Shown: positions 17,684-27,568, counted from the stretch's first letter. The stretch: 64,000 nt of DNA from Desulfovibrio sp. (GCA_022839785.1 JALHJW010000004.1:196862-260861), one strand, 5' to 3'. Numbers and translations are program-made. Notes: generated by a model from the sequence alone, not told the origin.

Positions 17684-18477
17684 GCGCCCTCCCCTGCCGC
17701 GGCGGCGTCGCGCTTCTGGGCGCCCAGATAGGCCTCGACCACCTTGGGGTCGCACTGCACCTCCTCGGGCGTGCCCATGGCGATGCGCTCGCCGAAGTTG
17801 AGCACCGCGATGCGGCTGCACAGCCCCATGACCATGGGCACGTTGTGCTCGATGAGCAGCACCGTGAGGTCGAAGGTCTCGCGCACCTGGCGGATGAAAT
17901 CGGCCAGCCCGGCCTTTTCCGACGGGTTCATGCCCGCGGCGGGCTCGTCCAGGAGCAGCAGCCGCGGGGCCAGGGCCAGGGCGCGGGCGATCTCCAGACG
18001 GCGGCGGTCGCCGTAGGGCAGGCTGCCCGCGGGGCGCATGGCGCGGTCCGTGAGGTTCACGAGCTTCAGAAGCTCCCAGGCGGCCTCGCTCGTTTCGCGT
18101 TCCTCGCGGCTCGCGAGCGGCGAACCCAGGATGTTGCCCCACAGGCCGGAGCGCTCGCGCGACTGGCGCGGGATGCGCACGTTGTCGAAGACCGAAAGCC
18201 CGGCGAAGAGGCGGATGTTCTGGAAGGTGCGGGCCACGCCCAGGCGGGCGACCTGCTCGGGCCTGAGGCCGGTGATCGCCCCACCCGCGAAGAGCACCTC
18301 GCCGGAGGTGGGCCGGGTCATGCCCGTGAGCATGTTGAAGAAGGTGGTCTTGCCCGCGCCGTTGGGGCCAATGAGGCCGAAAATCTCCCCCTGCTCCACG
18401 GACAGGGAGACGTCGGAGACGGCCAGCAGGCCACCGAAGGCCTTGGACAGGCTCCTGACTTCGAGCAGCGCGCTCAC
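17662..18477 (-). CDS. livG: Branched-chain amino acid ABC transporter ATP-binding protein LivG
   Basis: LivG is the partner ATPase of LivF. The 271-residue chain shows Walker A GPNGAGKTTFFNMLTG, the LivG-specific VARTFQNIRLF region, signature LPYGDRRRLEIARAL and Walker B LLLDEPAAGMNPSE. The start is GTG at 18477, overlapping the livM stop as GTGA. No ATG is nearby and the protein then starts at its first conserved strand. The last 20 or so residues extend slightly beyond typical LivG. Confidence 0.94.
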   Translation of the reverse strand: MSALLEVRSLSKAFGGLLAVSDVSLSVEQGEIFGLIGPNGAGKTTFFNMLTGMTRPTSGEVLFAGGAITGLRPEQVARLGVARTFQNIRLFAGLSVFDNVRIPRQSRERSGLWGNILGSPLASREERETSEAAWELLKLVNLTDRAMRPAGSLPYGDRRRLEIARALALAPRLLLLDEPAAGMNPSEKAGLADFIRQVRETFDLTVLLIEHNVPMVMGLCSRIAVLNFGERIAMGTPEEVQCDPKVVEAYLGAQKRDAAAAGEGACLHSTM

Positions 18478-19346
18478 GCCCGCCTCCCGGCGAAGAGCCC
18501 GGCGATGCCGCGCGGCATGTACACGCAGGCCAGGACCAGCACCATGCCGTTGAGGATCAGGCGCGAGTCCTTGAGCGGCCTGAGCACCTCGGGCAGGGCC
18601 ACGAGCAGCGCCGCGCCGAGCAGCGGGCCCCACTTGGAGCGGCTGCCGCCGATGAGCACGTAAGCCAGACAGGCCACGCCCGCGTCGAAGGTGCCCTGAC
18701 GCGCGTTCCAGGTGTTCAGGAAGGGCGCGCTCATGGCCCCGACCACGCCCGCCAGGGCGCAGCCGATGACGAAGGCCAGGACCTTGTTGGCCGTGGTGCG
18801 CACGCCCATGGCACCGGCGGCCAGTTCGTCCTCGCGCACGGCCATGAAATTGCGCCCCGCGGCGGAGCGCTCCAGACGCAGGGTGAAGAGGATGGTCAGG
18901 AGCAGCAGCGGCCCGAAAAACCAGATGTAGGCGAAGCGCGACTCGAAGGCCTGGGGGATGCCGAAGATGCCCACCGCCCCGCCCGCGATGGGCATGTTCA
19001 GGACCACCACGTTGAGCACCTGGACGAAGGCGATGGTCGCCAGGGCCAGGTAGATGCCGCGCAGGCGGAGCGCCGGAAGGCCCACGGCCACGGCCAGGAC
19101 CACGGAAAGGAGCAGCGCGGCCAGCCATTCCAGGGGGATCATGAGCCAGCCCAGGGTCGCGCGCCAAGCCTCGAAGGCGGGGTGCGTGCCCATGATCGCG
19201 GCCACATAGCCGCCCAGGGAGTAGAAGCCGATGGAGGCCAGGGAGAGCTGCCCCGCCATGAGCGGGAAGTAGAGCGAATAGCCCAGCAGCGCCTGCTGCA
19301 GGATCATGATGCACAAGAAGCCGTAGAGATCGAAGAACGCGGCCAT
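18474..19346 (-). CDS. livM: Branched-chain amino acid ABC transporter permease LivM
   Basis: LivM is one of the two inner-membrane permeases of the transporter. The 290-residue protein has about eight hydrophobic segments and the LivM landmarks GQLSLASIGFYSLGGYV near residue 31, LRLRGIYLALATIAF near residue 93, and the cytoplasmic coupling helix RSAAGRNFMAVREDELAA near residue 159. GGGGGAGG precedes its ATG. It lies 10 bases after livH and overlaps livG by four. Confidence 0.93.
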   Translation of the reverse strand: MAAFFDLYGFLCIMILQQALLGYSLYFPLMAGQLSLASIGFYSLGGYVAAIMGTHPAFEAWRATLGWLMIPLEWLAALLLSVVLAVAVGLPALRLRGIYLALATIAFVQVLNVVVLNMPIAGGAVGIFGIPQAFESRFAYIWFFGPLLLLTILFTLRLERSAAGRNFMAVREDELAAGAMGVRTTANKVLAFVIGCALAGVVGAMSAPFLNTWNARQGTFDAGVACLAYVLIGGSRSKWGPLLGAALLVALPEVLRPLKDSRLILNGMVLVLACVYMPRGIAGLFAGRRA

Positions 19347-19356
19347 GTCCTCCCCC

Positions 19357-20307
19357 CTAGACCTTCTGTTCCGTCGTGCCGCCGAGCAGTCCCTGCGGCC
19401 GGACGAGGAGGATGACGAACAGCAGCGCGTAGGCCACGGCCTCCTTGTAAGAAGAGAGGTCGGGCGGCAGGAAGGCTTCGCCCAGGCCGATGACCAGCCC
19501 CCCCAGCACCGCGCCGGGGATGGAGCCGAGGCCGCCCAGCACGATGACGGCCAGGGCCTTGAGGCCGTAGGCCACGCCGAAATAGGGGCCGGAAAGGCCG
19601 AAGCTGACGCCGATGAGCGTGCCCGAGAGGCCGCCCAGCAGGCCGGAGACGAAGAAGGTGCCCAGGATGAAGGCGTCCACGTTGATGCCGAGCAGGCTGG
19701 CCGTGTCCTGATTCTCGGCCGTGGCGCGCAGGGCCTTGCCCGCCTTGGTGCCGTGGATGAACCAGGCCAGGGCCGCGAGCATCACGAGGCTCACGACGAA
19801 GAGCACGATCTGCACCGTGCGCACGGCCACGGGCTTGCCGCCGACCTTGAAGATGAAGGCCGGGGGCAGGCTGCCCAGGACGTCGGACGGATAGGAGTAA
19901 ATCTCCGCGCCGAAGAGGTACTGGATGAGGTTGACCAGGATCAGGGCCACGCCGAGCGAGGAGACCAGGGCCAGCAGGGCGTCGGCCTGCCTCGCGCGCA
20001 GGGGCTTGAAGGCCAGCCGCTCCACGGCCATGCCCGCGAGGCCGGAAAGACCCGCGCCGGCCAGCAGGGCCAGGGGAAAGGGCAGCGTGAAGGGCAGCTG
20101 CCAGCCCGCCAGCAGGCCGTTGATGCCGAACTGGCCCACGCTGAGCAGGTAGGTGAGGTACGCGCCCAGGGTGAAGACCGCGCCGTGGGCGAAGTTGATG
20201 ATGCCCAGGATGGAGAAGACCAGCGTGTAGCCCAGGGCGAAGATGGCGTACACCGAGCCCATGCTCAGGCCGTTGAGCAGATTCTGCAGAAACCAGGCGA
20301 GCGTCAT
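19357..20307 (-). CDS. livH: Branched-chain amino acid ABC transporter permease LivH
   Basis: LivH is the second inner-membrane permease. It has about eight hydrophobic segments, with GSVYAIFALGYTLVFSILG and NFAHGAVFTLGAYL near the N-terminus, both diagnostic of LivH, and RATAENQDTASLLGIN as the coupling helix. The ATG at 20307 (316 residues) is preferred: a TTG nine bases earlier lies in the T run of a terminator hairpin. The gene begins immediately behind that hairpin, so its expression should depend on read-through from livK. Confidence 0.93.
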   Translation of the reverse strand: MTLAWFLQNLLNGLSMGSVYAIFALGYTLVFSILGIINFAHGAVFTLGAYLTYLLSVGQFGINGLLAGWQLPFTLPFPLALLAGAGLSGLAGMAVERLAFKPLRARQADALLALVSSLGVALILVNLIQYLFGAEIYSYPSDVLGSLPPAFIFKVGGKPVAVRTVQIVLFVVSLVMLAALAWFIHGTKAGKALRATAENQDTASLLGINVDAFILGTFFVSGLLGGLSGTLIGVSFGLSGPYFGVAYGLKALAVIVLGGLGSIPGAVLGGLVIGLGEAFLPPDLSSYKEAVAYALLFVILLVRPQGLLGGTTEQKV

Positions 20308-20314
20308 GCGTTCC

Positions 20315-20349
20315 AAAAAAGCCGCGGGGAGGCCGGGGGCCTCCCCGCG
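20315..20349 (-). terminator. Intrinsic terminator between livK and livH
   Basis: On the minus strand a 12-base GC-rich stem (20349-20338 with 20334-20323) with a three-base loop is followed by GCTTTTTT. It lies between livK's stop and livH's ATG, with no room for a separate promoter after it. It most likely lets part of the transcripts through, giving more binding protein than permease. Confidence 0.8.
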
Positions 20350-20370
20350 CGCAGGTGTCCGGTCGGTGTC

Positions 20371-21546
20371 TTACCTGGGCAGAAGCGTGAACTTGCCGCT
20401 CTTGCCGTCCGCGTCCATCTTGATCTGGGAGACGTAGAAGTCCTTCTGCTCCACCTCGCCCTCGGCGTTCATGCTGATCTCGCCAAGCGGGGTGACGTAG
20501 GAGCCGGTGCGCAGGGCCTTGTTCAGGGCGGTGCGGACCTCGGTCAGTTCCATGGCCGTGATCTTCTTCTTGGCCGTGGCCTCGACCTTCTTGAGGGCCT
20601 CCACGATGACCTGCACCGCGGCGAAGGCCTGGGCCGAGAACTGGGCCGGCCCTTTCTTGTAGGCGGCCGTGAACTTCTCCACGAAAACCCTGTTCACCTC
20701 GGCGGCGGCCTCGGGGCTGTAGGCCTGGGCCACCAGGATGTCCTGGCAGAGCGCGCCGCAGACCGGGAACATGTTGGGCGAGTTGAGGCCGTTGCCGCCC
20801 ACGATGATGCCGGTGTAGCCGAGCTGGCGGAGTTGCTTGACCAGGTTGCCCGAGTCCGCGGCCAGGCCGGAGATGACCACGAGATCGACGTTCTCGCCGA
20901 GCACGGCCGTGACCTGGGTGGTGAAGTCGGTGTCCGTGGTCTGGAAGCGTTGGATGGTGACGATGTTCAGCCCCAGGCCCTTGATGGCCTCCTGGAAGAT
21001 GCCGGTTTCCGAGGCGGAGAAGGCGTCGTTCTGGGCGAAGAGCACGGCCACGTTTTTGATCTTGGGGTTCAGGGCCAGGGCCTTCTTCAGGGAGTTGGGC
21101 GCGACCACGGTCATGGGCGCGGAAATTCTGCCCACGTACTCGCCGATCTGGGGAATGCCCTTGGCGGTGTTGGAGGGCCCGACCACCGGCACTTTGGCGC
21201 GGTCGGCGATGGGGTTGGCGGCGAAGGCCTGCTGCGAGAGCGTGGGCCCGATGATGCCCACGACCTTGCCCTGGGTGATCAGGTTCTGGAAGGCGTTGAC
21301 CGCGCCCGCCTCGTCGCCGCCGGTGTCCTGGTAGACCATCCGGATGGGCGTGCCGTTCACGCCGCCCAGGGAGTTGAGGTACTCCTCGGCGATCTTGGCG
21401 CCGTTGACCTGCTCCTGCCCGAAGAGGGCCACGTTGGTGGTCTGGGCCACGGCGAAGCCGATGGGGATGGGCGAGGCCACGTTCTCGGCCAGGGCCGGAA
21501 CGGCCAGGGAAAGGACCAGGGCAAGGACCGACAGCATGCGGGACAT
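20371..21546 (-). CDS. livK: Branched-chain amino acid periplasmic binding protein LivK
   Basis: This is the periplasmic receptor that delivers leucine, isoleucine or valine to LivHM. The ATG at 21546 has GGAGG six bases upstream and opens a cleavable signal peptide MSRMLSVLALVLSLAVPALA, then the type I periplasmic-binding fold (Peripla_BP_6) with IPIGFAVAQTT, VVGIIGPTLSQQ and VPVVGPSNTA. Two cysteines near residue 250 (PVCGALCQD) could form a disulfide. It has 391 residues and is the first gene of the operon. Exact ligand preference cannot be assigned. Confidence 0.9.
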   Translation of the reverse strand: MSRMLSVLALVLSLAVPALAENVASPIPIGFAVAQTTNVALFGQEQVNGAKIAEEYLNSLGGVNGTPIRMVYQDTGGDEAGAVNAFQNLITQGKVVGIIGPTLSQQAFAANPIADRAKVPVVGPSNTAKGIPQIGEYVGRISAPMTVVAPNSLKKALALNPKIKNVAVLFAQNDAFSASETGIFQEAIKGLGLNIVTIQRFQTTDTDFTTQVTAVLGENVDLVVISGLAADSGNLVKQLRQLGYTGIIVGGNGLNSPNMFPVCGALCQDILVAQAYSPEAAAEVNRVFVEKFTAAYKKGPAQFSAQAFAAVQVIVEALKKVEATAKKKITAMELTEVRTALNKALRTGSYVTPLGEISMNAEGEVEQKDFYVSQIKMDADGKSGKFTLLPR

Positions 21547-21600
21547 GGATACCTCCGTTGCCTGCAACCGGATTGATTGAAGATGAAATCGGCGCGTTGC

Positions 21601-21630
21601 ACAATCTTCGCAAACGAGGTCGCTTGTCAA
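21601..21630 (-). promoter_or_regulatory. Candidate promoter of livK
   Basis: Read on the minus strand: a perfect TTGACA (21630-21625), an 18-base spacer and GATTGT (21606-21601), about 55 bases ahead of the livK start. The -35 is strong and the -10 weak, which may indicate activator dependence. Confidence 0.45.
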
Positions 21631-21710
21631 GCCGGAATCAAGCCGTACCGGCCTTCGCGCCGCATCCGCGCCGCCTGCGGCGAAGGACCTTCGCCCGACC
21701 TTCCGGCAGG

Positions 21711-21739
21711 TTGTGGGATACCGTCGTTTCTGCTAGAGC
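21711..21739 (+). promoter_or_regulatory. Candidate promoter of the marC-like gene
   Basis: TTGTGG (21711-21716), a 17-base spacer and TAGAGC (21734-21739) preceded by TGC. It shares a TAG-type -10 with the promoters proposed at 22422, 51662 and 52858. Confidence 0.4.
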
Positions 21740-21767
21740 CGGGCCAGCGAGCCGCCCAAGGAAGCGT

Positions 21768-22376
21768 ATGACCACCTCCGCCGCCACCCTCTTCATCGAA
21801 ACCTACATCAAGCTCTTCTTCCTGCTCACGCCCTTCTTCGTGCTCTCGGCCTTCCTTTCCATGACCCGGACCATGGATCTGCGCGCCCGGCGCATCCTTG
21901 CCCTGCGCGTGACCGCGGCGGTGGCCGTGGCGGGCTGCGTGCTCTCCCTGGCCGGGGGAGCCATCTTCAGCCTCTTCGGCATCACCCTGGACGCCTTCCG
22001 CGTGGGCGCGGGCGCGCTGCTCTTCCTTTCGGCCGTGGGGCTGGTGCGCGGCGGCAGGGTCGAGGCCGAGGCCGACGACGGCGGCGACATCAGCGTGGTG
22101 CCCCTGGCCATCCCCATCACCATCGGCCCGGCCACGGTGGGCGCGCTGCTGGTCATGGGCGCGCAACTCGAAACGGCTTGGGAGCGCAGCGTGGAGATCG
22201 GCGCGTTCCTGGCCGCCAGCCTGTCCGTGGGCGCCATGCTGCTGGCGGCCACGGCCATCGAACGGCTGGTCGGCCGCATGGGGCTCACCATCCTCTCCAA
22301 GCTCACCGGCCTCATCCTGGCCGCGCTCTCGGCCCAGATCGTCTTCACCGGCGTGCGGGGACTGCTCGCCTCCTGA
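21768..22376 (+). CDS. MarC family integral membrane protein
   Basis: This 202-residue protein has about six membrane segments and the MarC-family pattern: an N-terminal FIETYIKLFFLLTPFFVLSAF, then a central PLAIPITIGPATVGALLV, the hallmark P-x-x-x-P-x-x-x-G-P segment, and ILSKLTGLILAALSAQI near the C-terminus. The family's function is unsettled; small-molecule export has been proposed for some members. AAGGAAG precedes the ATG. It diverges from livK, and a link to amino acid transport is possible but unproved. Confidence 0.85.
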   Translation: MTTSAATLFIETYIKLFFLLTPFFVLSAFLSMTRTMDLRARRILALRVTAAVAVAGCVLSLAGGAIFSLFGITLDAFRVGAGALLFLSAVGLVRGGRVEAEADDGGDISVVPLAIPITIGPATVGALLVMGAQLETAWERSVEIGAFLAASLSVGAMLLAATAIERLVGRMGLTILSKLTGLILAALSAQIVFTGVRGLLAS

Positions 22377-22421
22377 CCCCCCGCCCGCAAAGCCCCGAAA
22401 ATCACAAGCTTTCCCTCCGCC

Positions 22422-22450
22422 TTGCCAAGGCCGGGGGGATGCACTAGACA
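22422..22450 (+). promoter_or_regulatory. Candidate promoter of the PAS histidine kinase gene
   Basis: TTGCCA (22422-22427), a 17-base spacer and TAGACA (22445-22450), 33 bases before the ATG at 22484. Confidence 0.45.
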
Positions 22451-22483
22451 TCGCCCCAGGAGCACCCGAGAGGTCCCCCAGCC

Positions 22484-23596
22484 ATGCTGCCGCTCATCAA
22501 CTCCTCCTATTTCCAGAACCTCGTCGAGGGGTTCACCAACGGCGTGCTGATCGTCAACAGCAACGGCGAGGTCTACGTGGCCAACACCGCCGCGGCCCAC
22601 ACCCTGGGCTGCTCGGTGGAGGAGTGCAACGGCCGGGGCTGGCGCGACCTTCTCGGCGGGGTGGCCTATACCGGGGAGTTCGAGCGCTTCATGCGCGACG
22701 CCTCGTCCACGGACCGCTGCAACCTGCCCTTCTTCACGCCGTACACGAGGCCCGACGGGCAGATCCGCTACCTGAGCATGACCACCTCGCCGCTGGTGGA
22801 GTGGCAGAAAATTTTCGGGATCATGATCCTGCTCACGGACGTGACCTCCATCCAGCACATGCACCAGCGCGAGAAGGCCATCCTCACCGAGAACAACAAA
22901 CTGCAACGGGAGCGGTACGAGAGCCTGCAGAACATCTCCCAGGCCATCGCCCACCAGATCCGCAACCCCATGATGACCATCGGCGGCTTCGCCGGGCTGC
23001 TACTGCGGCGCAACACGCGGCCCGCGGGCGACAGCGAGGCCGAGTTCCTGGACGGCATCCTCTCGGCCTCGCGCCGTCTGGAGGAGATCGTCAACGCCGT
23101 CAGCCAGTTCACCGCCCTGTCCCTGAAGAACCCGCAGCCCGTGGACGTGACCGGGATGCTCGACGAGGCCTGCGCCTGGATCGCCACGCGCGCCGAGGCG
23201 AACGGCACGCGGCTGGTCTGCGACGTGCGCGCCGAGCCCGCTCGTCTGGTGCTCGACCCCGAACTCTTCCGGACTGCGCTGCACGAGATACTGGAGAACT
23301 CGCTGGAGGCCATGGACCGCGGCGAGGGACGGCTGGCCCTGCGCGGCAGCCTGGGGATATCCAGCTACCTCTTCGTCTTCTCGGACAACGGCCACGGCAT
23401 CGACAAGGAGCACCTGCCCTACCTCACCGATCCCTTCTTCACCACCAAGGCCGTGGGCGTGGGCATGGGGCTGACCAACGTGGACCGCATCGTGCGCGAG
23501 CACAAAGGCGCGCTGTTCATCTCCTCGCAGCCCGGCAAGGGCTCCACCGTGTCCATCGAGATTCCCCAGGACGTCACCGCGCCGATCGAGGACTGA
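22484..23596 (+). CDS. Cytoplasmic PAS-domain sensor histidine kinase
   Basis: This 370-residue kinase has no membrane segment. Residues about 10-130 form a PAS domain (LVEGFTNGVLIVNSNGEVYVAN). A short coiled coil leads to the phosphoacceptor helix with His157 in AIAHQIRNPMMTIGG. The ATPase domain has the N box HEILENSLEA, G1 FSDNGHGID, an FFTTKAVGVGMGL lid and a final GSTVSIEIP strand. It was probably acquired as a stand-alone sensor: no response regulator gene is adjacent. The ligand is unknown. Confidence 0.9.
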   Translation: MLPLINSSYFQNLVEGFTNGVLIVNSNGEVYVANTAAAHTLGCSVEECNGRGWRDLLGGVAYTGEFERFMRDASSTDRCNLPFFTPYTRPDGQIRYLSMTTSPLVEWQKIFGIMILLTDVTSIQHMHQREKAILTENNKLQRERYESLQNISQAIAHQIRNPMMTIGGFAGLLLRRNTRPAGDSEAEFLDGILSASRRLEEIVNAVSQFTALSLKNPQPVDVTGMLDEACAWIATRAEANGTRLVCDVRAEPARLVLDPELFRTALHEILENSLEAMDRGEGRLALRGSLGISSYLFVFSDNGHGIDKEHLPYLTDPFFTTKAVGVGMGLTNVDRIVREHKGALFISSQPGKGSTVSIEIPQDVTAPIED

Positions 23597-23618
23597 ACAC
23601 GGAACCGCACGAAACCGA

Positions 23619-23652
23619 AAAGGCCGCGCCGGATCGCTCCGGCGCGGCCTTT
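23619..23652. terminator. Bidirectional terminator between the histidine kinase and ilvC
   Basis: A 15-base stem (23619-23633 with 23638-23652) with a four-base loop. Runs of A and T flank both sides, so it can serve the plus-strand kinase and the minus-strand ilv operon. Confidence 0.85.
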
Positions 23653-23675
23653 CGCTGTCTCCGGCCTTTGCGAGG

Positions 23676-24671
<996 letters not shown>

Positions 24672-24715
24672 GATTCTTTCCCCTTTTTTTCAAGCGGCGG
24701 CCCGGAGGGCTGAGC

Positions 24716-24744
24716 GGGACCCGTCGCGCGTCGCGACGGGTCCC
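24716..24744 (-). other. Intercistronic hairpin between ilvN and ilvC
   Basis: A perfect 13-base stem (24716-24728 with 24732-24744) with a three-base loop lies in the 109-base gap between ilvN and ilvC. No T run follows on the minus strand. It may protect the upstream message or alter its stability rather than end transcription. Confidence 0.55.
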
Positions 24745-24780
24745 CGCCGATGGTTTTCGCGGTGGTTGAGGGTTCGGGGC

Positions 24781-25272
24781 CTAGTCCTGCAGGCTGCGCT
24801 TCAGGGCCACGGTGCCGGTGCGGGCGATCTCCTTGATGCCGAAACGCTGCAACATGCTGAAGATGGCCTTGATCTTGCCGACGTCGCCGGTGGCCTCGAT
24901 GGTCAGTTCCTCGGGGCTCACGTCCACCACCTTGCAGCGGAAGATGTCCACGATGCGCAGAATCTCCGCGCGCCTGGAGTCCTCGGCGTTGACCTTGATG
25001 AGCACCATTTCGCGCTCCACGGCCTTGTGCTCGGTGAGGTCCACGACCTTGATGGTCATGACGAGCTTCCGGAGCTGCTTGACGATCTGCTCGATGATCT
25101 GCTCGTCGCCGACGGTGGTGATGGTCATGATGGAGACGCCCTTGTCCAGGGTCGGCCCCACGTTAAGCGACTCGATGTTGAATCCCCGGCCGCTGAACAG
25201 CCCCGCGACGCGCGAAAGCACGCCGGGTTCGTTCTCGACCAGGACGGAGAGGACGTGCCGTTTCTCGCTCAT
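24781..25272 (-). CDS. ilvN: Acetolactate synthase small (regulatory) subunit IlvN
   Basis: This subunit stimulates the catalytic subunit and gives feedback inhibition by valine. The 163-residue protein starts with an ACT domain (HVLSVLVENEPGVLSRVAGLFSGRG and FNIESLNVGPT) and has the second small-subunit domain after residue 80. Length is normal. It starts 9 bases after ilvB ends, so it is co-translated with its partner. Confidence 0.94.
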   Translation of the reverse strand: MSEKRHVLSVLVENEPGVLSRVAGLFSGRGFNIESLNVGPTLDKGVSIMTITTVGDEQIIEQIVKQLRKLVMTIKVVDLTEHKAVEREMVLIKVNAEDSRRAEILRIVDIFRCKVVDVSPEELTIEATGDVGKIKAIFSMLQRFGIKEIARTGTVALKRSLQD

Positions 25273-25281
25273 GTCCCCCTC

Positions 25282-26985
25282 CTACACCAGGAGCATTTCG
25301 CCCAGCGACTTGCCCGCCGGGACCATGGGATAGACGTTCTCGTCCGGGCTGACGCGGACGTCCACGATGACCGGCTTGGGCACGGCGAAGGCCTCCTTCA
25401 GCACCTTCTCCACATCCCGCGAACGGGTCACGCGGAAGCCCGCCGCGCCATACGCCTCGGCCAGCTTCACGAAGTCGGGCTGGGCCTCCATGCAGGTGGC
25501 GCAGTAGTTCTTCTTGTAGAACAGCTCCTGCCACTGCCGGACCATGCCGAGATACCCGTTGTTCAGGATCACGATCTTCACCGGCAGGTCGTAGCAGACC
25601 GCCGTGGCCAGTTCCTGGATGTTCATCTGGATGGAGCCGTCCCCGGCGATGTCGATGACCAGCTTGTCCGGGAAGGCCATCTGCGCGCCGATGGCCGCGG
25701 GGAAACCGTAGCCCATGGTGCCCAGCCCCCCGGAGGAGAGGAAGGTGCGGGGGCTCTGGAAGCCGTAGAACTGGGCGGTCCACATCTGGTTCTGACCCAC
25801 TTCCGTGGCGATGATGGCCTCGCCCTTGGTCAGTTCGTAGATCTTCTCCACCACGTACTGCGGCTTCACCGCCTCGCCCCGCTTGGCGGGCACGTACTTG
25901 ATGGGATGTTCGAGTTCCCACTCCAGGGTCGTCTTGACCCACGGCTCGTGCGCGGCGACGAAGTCGAAGCCCGCGTCCTGCTGCTCCACGAGGGCGCGCA
26001 GATCGGACAGGGCCTGCCCCACGTCCGCGACCATGGGCACGTGGACGGCCACGTTCTTCTGGATCGAGGTGGGATCGATGTCGATGTGCACCAGCGTCGC
26101 CTTGGGCGCGAACTCCGCGATCTTGCCGGTGACGCGGTCGTCGAAGCGCGCGCCCGCGGCGATGATCAGGTCGGAATCCTGGATGGCCCGGTTGGCCGCA
26201 TAGGTGCCGTGCATGCCGAGCATGCCCAGCCAGAGCGGATCGTCGGCCGGGAAACCGCCCAGGCCCATGAGCGTGGCCGTGACAGGGATATGCAGCCTGC
26301 GGGCCAGCCAGCAGAGGTCGGCCGAGGCGTTGGCCGAAACCACGCCGCCGCCCACGTAGAACACGGGCCGCTTGGCCGCGCGGATGAGTTCGGCCACCTT
26401 CTGCAACTGCCGCTTGTTGGGCTTGGCGCTCGGATTGTAGCTGCGCATCCGGATGGCTTCGTCGTCGGGCCAGACGAAGGCGGTCCGGGCCTGCATGACG
26501 TCCTTGGGCAGGTCCACGAGGACCGGGCCGGGGCGTCCGGAGCGGGCGAGGTAGAAGGCGCGGCGGATGGTCAGGGCCAGGGACGCCACGTCCTTGACCA
26601 GGTAGTTATGCTTGGTGCAGGGTCTGGTGATGCCGACGATGTCCACTTCCTGGAAGGCGTCGTTGCCGATGAGCGGGGTGGGCACCTGGCCGGTGATGAT
26701 CACCACGGGGATGGAGTCCATGTAGGCCGTGGCGATGCCGGTCACGGTGTTGGTCGCCCCGGGCCCCGAGGTGACCAGGCAGCAGCCCGTCTTTCCCGAG
26801 GCCCGGGCGTACCCGTCGGCGGCGTGTATGGCGCCCTGTTCGTGGCGCACCAGGATGTGCTTGAGCGGATGCCTGGGCAGTTCGTCGTAGATGTCGATGA
26901 CGGCCCCGCCGGGGTAGCCGAAGATGACGTCGACTCCCTCCCGCTTCAAACATTCAAGCAGTATCTGAGCTCCGGTGAGCTCCAT
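25282..26985 (-). CDS. ilvB: Acetolactate synthase large (catalytic) subunit IlvB
   Basis: IlvB joins two pyruvates, or pyruvate and 2-ketobutyrate, using thiamine diphosphate, FAD and Mg. The 567-residue protein shows the N-terminal FGYPGGAVIDIYDEL with the cofactor-activating Glu in the VRHEQGAIHAADGYAR segment, the FAD-domain region near residue 270, and the cofactor motif GDGSIQMNIQEL to ILNNGYLGMVRQW at residues about 430-465. It lies 12 bases after a DUF465 gene. Confidence 0.95.
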   Translation of the reverse strand: MELTGAQILLECLKREGVDVIFGYPGGAVIDIYDELPRHPLKHILVRHEQGAIHAADGYARASGKTGCCLVTSGPGATNTVTGIATAYMDSIPVVIITGQVPTPLIGNDAFQEVDIVGITRPCTKHNYLVKDVASLALTIRRAFYLARSGRPGPVLVDLPKDVMQARTAFVWPDDEAIRMRSYNPSAKPNKRQLQKVAELIRAAKRPVFYVGGGVVSANASADLCWLARRLHIPVTATLMGLGGFPADDPLWLGMLGMHGTYAANRAIQDSDLIIAAGARFDDRVTGKIAEFAPKATLVHIDIDPTSIQKNVAVHVPMVADVGQALSDLRALVEQQDAGFDFVAAHEPWVKTTLEWELEHPIKYVPAKRGEAVKPQYVVEKIYELTKGEAIIATEVGQNQMWTAQFYGFQSPRTFLSSGGLGTMGYGFPAAIGAQMAFPDKLVIDIAGDGSIQMNIQELATAVCYDLPVKIVILNNGYLGMVRQWQELFYKKNYCATCMEAQPDFVKLAEAYGAAGFRVTRSRDVEKVLKEAFAVPKPVIVDVRVSPDENVYPMVPAGKSLGEMLLV

Positions 26986-26997
26986 CGGGTCCTCCGA

Positions 26998-27219
26998 TCA
27001 GGATTTGTATTTGTTGAGCAGCGTCTGCAGCTTGGTCTTGCCTGCAAGCTTCTTCTTCTTCAGCTCCTTGACGTCGGCCTCTTCGGTCGGCGTTAGGTAG
27101 GGCTTCTTGGATAGCTTATCCAGACGACGCTCGTAATCCAGATGGAGATCCCACAAGGCTTTCAGCTCGGCATCGGTGTTGAGGTTCTTCTCGATGATGG
27201 CAAGCTCTTGAGGTTCCAT
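26998..27219 (-). CDS. Small DUF465 (YdcH-like) protein
   Basis: A 73-residue highly charged, probably all-helical protein. It matches the DUF465/YdcH pattern: an N-terminal acidic helix, the central HLDYERRLDKLSKK segment, PYLTPTEEADVKELKKKKL and a basic end. The function of the family is unknown. It sits between a DUF167 gene and ilvB with small gaps, so it is probably co-transcribed with the ilv genes. Confidence 0.75.
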   Translation of the reverse strand: MEPQELAIIEKNLNTDAELKALWDLHLDYERRLDKLSKKPYLTPTEEADVKELKKKKLAGKTKLQTLLNKYKS

Positions 27220-27261
27220 GCGTTTCCCCCTGAAAGGGTTTGAGGTTGAAAAGCCTCCGGC

Positions 27262-27561
27262 TCACGCGCCGGACGGCCATGGAAGCGTTGTCTGCGCCCT
27301 GACCACCAGGGTCTTGCTGCGGCTGGCGTGGCCGCTGGCCACTTCCACCTGCGCCGCCCGCAGTCCGAGCAATCCGGCGAGATAGGCGGCCAGGGCCTTG
27401 TTGGCCTTGTTGTCGTTGGCCGGGGCCGCGACCCTGACCTTGAGCCGCCCCTGGTACTCGCCCGCGATCTCGCTCCTCTTCGCTCCCGGCTGGACCCAGA
27501 CGTCCACGCGGTACTCGCCGGGGCCGGTCTGCGTGGCGTAATACGGCAATCCGCCGTCCAT
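27262..27561 (-). CDS. DUF167 (YggU-like) protein
   Basis: A 99-residue protein with the DUF167 features: VDVWVQPGAKRSEIAGEY and then LKVRVAAPANDNKANKALAAYLA, followed by VEVASGHASRSKTLVV. The family is widespread and commonly sits next to yggT, as here two genes away. Its function is not established. Confidence 0.85.
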   Translation of the reverse strand: MDGGLPYYATQTGPGEYRVDVWVQPGAKRSEIAGEYQGRLKVRVAAPANDNKANKALAAYLAGLLGLRAAQVEVASGHASRSKTLVVRAQTTLPWPSGA

Positions 27562-27568
27562 CGGCGTC

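Noticed and set aside
24716..24744. Terminator between ilvN and ilvC
   Set aside because: The stem is strong, but an A-rich rather than T-rich stretch follows on the coding strand. It is listed as a hairpin only.
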